Source: Spongospora subterranea f. sp. subterranea (Eukaryota > Endomyxa: Phytomyxea > Phytomyxea > Plasmodiophorida). Taken from it: a stretch of 64,000 nt of DNA. The first letter of the stretch is position 1. The number at the start of each line of letters is the position of its first letter. The position numbers were made by a program, and so were the translations under genes. The DNA lies in NCBI GenBank assembly GCA_049724395.1, contig JAUGWO010000038.1, positions 124,001-188,000 of the forward strand, written 5' to 3'. The notes beneath the pieces were generated by a model that was given only the letters and a program-made list of their open reading frames with translations, was not told the origin of the DNA and made no database searches. Shown here one piece after another: positions 59,670 through 64,000 of this stretch.

Positions 59670-60870
59670 CTGCCCTAGACGCGCGCATGCCGAGATTCTG
59701 CCACGAAGGTTTCAGTGCCGAAATTATTCGCGGTTCGACAACCACATTATTTTTTTGTGTTGTCAGAAATACAATGGCGCTAATGGTTACCTTGGCTGTT
59801 GCTGTTCATATGGAGCGATATGCCCATTTAATGAATAATCGGCGGATTTCGATCGGACAGGGAGATTTCTTGACCCTTTCATCTGTACGGTGATGATGAT
59901 ATTGGGTTCCAGGGTCTTGGCGTTCATCGCTGCTCCAAATCGCAATTTCAGACCGCAATCATTGCGATGGCGAGACTCAGTTTAATTACTGTGCGAACCC
60001 TTCTTCTCAAACCTTGAGGATTACGGGCGGTTCTGGAGCGTTCCAGATACAACCAACCACCTTAGATCTTATTTTCATCATCAATGGGGTGCTTGAACTT
60101 TTAAAAAAATCAATTGTTGTTTACGTCGTTCAAAACGTACGATTGTTGGCCACATCCCCGTCTCTTTTTCCTTGGATCACACATCCGAATGAAGAAACCA
60201 CCCAAATTCTCAATGATCCAGTGACTTTCTGTCTAAGGTTGACGGCGTCGTCGAGAACATCAGAGCAGATTAGCCAATTGGATACCGACTGGAAATAGGA
60301 CAAATGTGATCCGGTATCAGATAATTAAAGGGGATCTCAGACAGCACATTACAAAAGGGAATGAACTGGATTGGGTGTCGATATCGGTACTTTGCTAGAT
60401 GGAAGTGTTATCAGCCTCTGGATGTCTTCTCCTGGTTCAAAAGGGATGTCGTGTTAATCGGGCTATCAACCATCTACATTACGTGTGTTGAACCCGTTGG
60501 CAGAACACAAACCTGGCTTTGCGAATGATCATGCACATCGCTTATACATTGCTAATCTGGCTAATTGAGTTTGGTAGACTGGAATTATTTTAAGGGGACG
60601 GCAACGGGACGTTGAAAACTGGCCAGTACAGCTCATGGACAGAGAGTCACGAATTGACCCACAACTGAAGGTTTCTAATTCTAAAACGTCTCGTTCAATC
60701 GCGCACTGTAAATCGTGAAGTCAACCAGTAATAAGATGAATCAAAGAATCCACAAGACGCAGATGATGAAACTACAAATCAACGACAATTGCGAAGACGA
60801 ATAGCAGAATTAGCTATAACAAACGCGAAAACGCGTGTGAGATTGATTGTGATAAATACGGATCCCATTA
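59670..60870. other. Long region without a recognised gene
   Basis: A plus-strand block at 60014-60298 (LDLIFIINGVLELLKKSIVV) has a hydrophobic segment but no known domain. The rest is AT-rich and featureless to me. The kinase promoter must lie at its left end. Confidence 0.3.
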
Positions 60871-60877
60871 TGTATAT

Positions 60878-61276
60878 GTGTTTGAACTGGTCATGAAATT
60901 CCACAGTCTTCTCACCAGTTTCCTCCATGATTATATTGCTGATGACGCCCTGACCGATCGTATTGATTCCACTCCTCTTCCTCCTGGTACTCACCGTATT
61001 GAGCTTGCCCATCGTCGCCGTATTGCCCATGCTGTTGCCATTGCCTATGGCTCTGGGCATTCGCCTAACAAAAAAAATGAGTGTCGAATCGTATAGCGAT
61101 TGATGTTTTGTCCAATAAACAATCGATGCGTTTGTCGCCAAAAAAACCCAGATTTTCGACAAAAATCAAACAACAAAGCGATAATATAAATTACAAGACA
61201 TATAACGCAAGTAAATAGTACACAGATTGGGGTGTAATGTTGGCGATAATCCATTGGGTGAAAAGCGAAATATCTG
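60878..61276. other. Ambiguous coding block
   Basis: A plus-strand open stretch at 60878-61096 reads LLTSFLHDYIADDALTDRID and looks coding by composition, but the opposite strand is also open (60779-61162). I cannot choose or identify a family. Confidence 0.25.
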
Positions 61277-62095
61277 TTAAACCTGTTTGGCGGCTCGTTT
61301 GCGTTTCTTGGCGATATAGAGCAGTTCACGGTAGGCCTGCTTGCAGAGTGAACAACGAGTGGGGTCGTTGGTGAACCCTTTGGACCGCAGCGCCTCCTGC
61401 TCAGCGACGCTGAACACGAAACCCGAGCTGCAATCCCGACAGGTCAGGCGACGCTCCGCTAATAAATCCGCCTTGGGAATGTCTTCGCTGCTGGAACTTT
61501 CCTCGTCCGACGACGATGAGCTCGACGACGACGACGAACTTTCATCATCGCCGTTTTCGGACGACGATGACGAACCCGATTCTGAGGAATCCTCACTGGA
61601 TGACGACGAGCTGTTTTTTGATGAGGAATCGGAGGCCCGATCATTCCTCTCTGAAGAGTTCGACGACGACGACGATCCGTCATCCTCAGATGTGGATGAA
61701 TCAGACGAAGACTCATTCTCGGCGGATGAAATTTCGCATGTGATTGGTTTGGCAGGTTTCACCGAAACTGGTTTGGTGGTTGCCGCGACTTGTGGTCTCG
61801 AACTGCGTTGATCATCATCGTCAACATTGCTGTCGCTTTCCGAGCCCGATCCGCTTCGACTCAGCTTGAACTTGACGGATTCCGAATGATCGTCGCCCGA
61901 GTCGTCGCTATTACCAGCTTCACTGCTATCGCTTTCTTCACTAGAATCATCATCATCGTCGTCCTCGCTATCACTTTCCTCGCTATCGTCTTTCATAACC
62001 GGGATAGTTTTCGATTTCTTCTGAACTTTCTCATCCCGCAATTTCTCGATGGTTTTGGACATTTTTGCTATAGCAGCAAAGCGTTTAACATTCAT
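61277..62095 (-). CDS. Acidic serine-rich protein with C-terminal zinc-ribbon domain
   Basis: The open frame gives 272 residues. The N-terminal 200 residues are a low-complexity Ser/Glu/Asp tract with long runs of serine. The last 65 residues form a treble-clef-like zinc domain, LTCRDCSSGFVFSVAEQEAL then KGFTNDPTRCSLCKQAYREL, with two CxxC pairs, matching the small family of probable zinc-ribbon domains (zf-trcl type). A basic tail (KKRKRAAKQV) could be a nuclear localisation signal. The start at 62095 is the first methionine; an inner one exists at MSKTIEKL. Composition suggests a nuclear, CK2-phosphorylated protein. That role is inference. Confidence 0.75.
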   Translation of the reverse strand: MNVKRFAAIAKMSKTIEKLRDEKVQKKSKTIPVMKDDSEESDSEDDDDDDSSEESDSSEAGNSDDSGDDHSESVKFKLSRSGSGSESDSNVDDDDQRSSRPQVAATTKPVSVKPAKPITCEISSAENESSSDSSTSEDDGSSSSSNSSERNDRASDSSSKNSSSSSSEDSSESGSSSSSENGDDESSSSSSSSSSSDEESSSSEDIPKADLLAERRLTCRDCSSGFVFSVAEQEALRSKGFTNDPTRCSLCKQAYRELLYIAKKRKRAAKQV

Positions 62096-62333
62096 ATGTT
62101 TGCGAAATTAACAACTTGAGTATTACCAGATTTTATTTTCGAGCTCGACGATTTCATGATAGCGGCAGCAACAGACTTCGATTCTAAAAACCAACTCTGT
62201 CAGAAAAACCACCATAACCAGATCGACTTCGACCGACCGCACTGATTTTTTTGTCGTTTCGCTGATGGCTCTTTGATTTTTGATTCAACATCGGTTGCCT
62301 TGGTGCCTGAAGAAAAACCCAAACAAAATCAAG
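62096..62333. promoter_or_regulatory. Upstream region of the zinc-ribbon gene
   Basis: No gene seen. Probably the promoter and 5' leader of the minus-strand zinc-ribbon gene, and the 3' flank of the next small gene. Confidence 0.3.
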
Positions 62334-62531
62334 TCAGCGTTGCATATGTTTGAGGCAGTGAATATTGAAACCCTTATTGGCGGTGCGTTTCAGAGCCGTT
62401 TGAGCTTTAGCGTCGCGTTGGCGTTTCTCCCGCGTTCCCATAATTGAGCACCGAAGCTGATGGCGCTCTCGAATCGCAGCAAGTTTTAGGGCCTCGTCTC
62501 GGACTCCGTCACGGACTCCGTGCATCAGCAA
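62334..62531 (-). CDS. Small basic protein, unknown
   Basis: The frame encodes up to 65 residues, rich in Arg, Lys and Ala (LAAIRERHQLRCSIMGTREK, then AQTALKRTANKGFNIHCLKH). It is helical in character and could be a small ribosomal or nuclear protein or the last exon of a longer gene. I do not recognise it. Confidence 0.35.
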   Translation of the reverse strand: MLMHGVRDGVRDEALKLAAIRERHQLRCSIMGTREKRQRDAKAQTALKRTANKGFNIHCLKHMQR

Positions 62532-62901
62532 TACTTTTGCACAATTTTTGCGGAGTATAACCGGAGCGCTGCCAACACCAATTATTTGGTCTCAAATGAT
62601 TCAATGCTCTAATAATCACCTGGCCCTCCATCGATCGGGCTTTTCAATAACGAAATGAACTTCACCATATTTTGAGATTTCCTCTGATAGACCTGGTCAG
62701 ATTCCACAAAATCAACGTTTGGTTCTTTTCAATGCTGAAAACTCAGTAGTTTATGAAATACCAATACGCCTTCAAATATCAGAGACTCGATATTGCATGA
62801 ATGGTCAAATAAAGAGAAACGTGGTGAAGATGGGACATATATGAGGCAATTGGGTTTAATCGGTTTCCAACGCAACGACGTCGATGATCAAGCAACGAAG
62901 C
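62532..62901. other. Intergenic stretch
   Basis: AT-rich, no gene recognised. Confidence 0.3.
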
Positions 62902-63059
62902 TCAAACGAAGTAAAAGTCAATAAATTTGTTGAGGCCGTTCTCGGAAATATAATGTCGCGTGTACATCGCTCGAAGCCGATTCATGACGCCCTCGTAGTC
63001 GGCGTTCGGATCCCTCGGCAAGCGCCAGGGCCGATGCGGGACCCTTAAGCGGCAAATCG
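62902..63059 (-). CDS. C-terminal exon of an unknown gene
   Basis: The minus strand reads as a clean exon following a CATAG acceptor near 63067: RPWRLPRDPNADYEGVMNRL, then AMYTRHYISENGLNKFIDFY and a stop at 62902. The upstream exon is not identified; candidates lie in 63080-63500. The family is unknown. Confidence 0.4.
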
Positions 63060-64000
63060 GGGCCTATGTGGCGCCATCATTGTCGGCTCATCAGGGTCAG
63101 ATTCAAATCGCAGGTTTGTGGACGACCTTAACGTGTCGAGCCACGACTCCTGATCCACATACACTGGTCATGGGACGTAATTCGTAAACGCCGGTTACTG
63201 AACAATCGGCGATGGCAGGACAACCCTGGCGCTTGCGAAGGCCAACGAAACGACTAAGAGACTACAACGAGAAAAATCATTCAAGCCCATTGCTACTTGA
63301 AAACACATGAAAAATTGGATCGCGTGAAAAAAGCCAAAAATTGACATTTGATTTCATCACAGGAGTACGATTTTATTGAGAGATATGATGAAGTATAACG
63401 CATGCATATCAACATCAGAAGGCAGGGACAGGATATTCCCTGGGACGCGTGTTTTACAAAACGGGAGCGCCCAACGAACTCTTGACATATCACATTGATT
63501 CATAATATCGGGTCCCAATAAACAGACAATTGACGATTGCACGACATGGCATTGATTTGAAATGGGTTAACCTTGCAACCTCAGTCGGGAGTCGGGACGA
63601 CATTCTACTGTCATCACAACCTCTGATGTCGTGTATCTATGTAACTTACTTATCATTTTGTGAGACTAATAAACCTGGATTGATCTAAAAATCAGGCTTG
63701 GCAAACAGCGCTCATCCGTTTTTGGATTGCAGACTCGCTACGTCAGAGGCGACATAAAAGGATTTGCGGCGATTTGTTTTTTATGCAGCATAGTGTAGTC
63801 AGAGGGATACGCCGTTCGCTCAACAGTGGTGTCGAATTCCGAAATTACATGTCTGTCGACGAAAACGGCATTGAAAAAATAGAACGAGCCACGAATGCTA
63901 AGGTTCGGACGAGCCGACACTTGTGGCCTGGTAATGCCCAACGACGTTACTCAGTCTTGAATCTGGCTGGGTTATCGGCCGACAACCCAGCGACGTTACT
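63060..64000. other. Right end, no gene resolved
   Basis: Weak minus-strand open stretches (63293-63493, 63738-63941) may be exons of the gene ending at 62902 but show no domain. The last 60 bases contain a small hairpin (GCTGGGTT with AACCCAGC) and a repeated GCGACGTTACT-like string. Confidence 0.25.

Noticed and set aside
61341-61811. Plus-strand acidic serine/aspartate-rich frame
   Set aside because: Antisense of the serine-rich tract of the zinc-ribbon protein on the minus strand, which has a real C-terminal domain.
63901-64000. Telomere-like or subtelomeric repeat at the right edge
   Set aside because: Only two imperfect copies of a short string and a small hairpin; no tandem telomeric repeat.

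Overview
This window comes from a nuclear eukaryotic genome. Its genes are cut by many very short GT-AG introns (several of 40-65 bp). It carries a tRNA-Thr gene, nuclear-pore and autophagy genes, Ty1/copia-type retrotransposon fossils and PIF/Harbinger-type DNA transposon debris. An LRRC45-like centriole/cilium protein suggests a ciliated or flagellated protist, or an early-branching relative of fungi or animals; the sequence alone does not settle the lineage. There are no prokaryotic operons.

The left third (1-24.7 kb) is mainly housekeeping. It holds a partial coiled-coil gene (minus, runs off the left edge), a cyclic-nucleotide-regulated voltage-gated cation channel, an LRRC45-like gene, ATG9, a nucleotide-sugar/GDP-mannose transporter, a small unknown gene, an SPFH/HIR-like protein, Nup107/Nup84 and a long ankyrin-repeat gene built from duplicated exon modules of about 470-480 bp.

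The middle (24.7-52.9 kb) is an accessory region. After a broken copia element come three copies of a secreted or membrane-anchored protein with the order CAP domain, Thr-Lys-Pro repeat stalk, LamG/concanavalin-like domain, C-terminal membrane helix. They are interrupted by tRNA-Thr and lectin-like gene debris. A decayed Harbinger transposase is followed by a tandem array of five seven-helix genes with a receptor-like cysteine pattern, then a large foldback repeat and a NAM/Myb-associated gene of the kind that accompanies Harbinger elements. The whole stretch reads as a surface-protein and receptor expansion zone mixed with mobile DNA.

The right part (53-64 kb) has two further retroelement fossils, a truncated second ankyrin gene, an unknown multi-exon gene, a CAMK-like protein kinase, an acidic serine-rich zinc-ribbon protein and two small unknown genes. 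Exon boundaries were worked out by eye from frame, splice sites and family resemblance; outer limits of most multi-exon genes are approximate.
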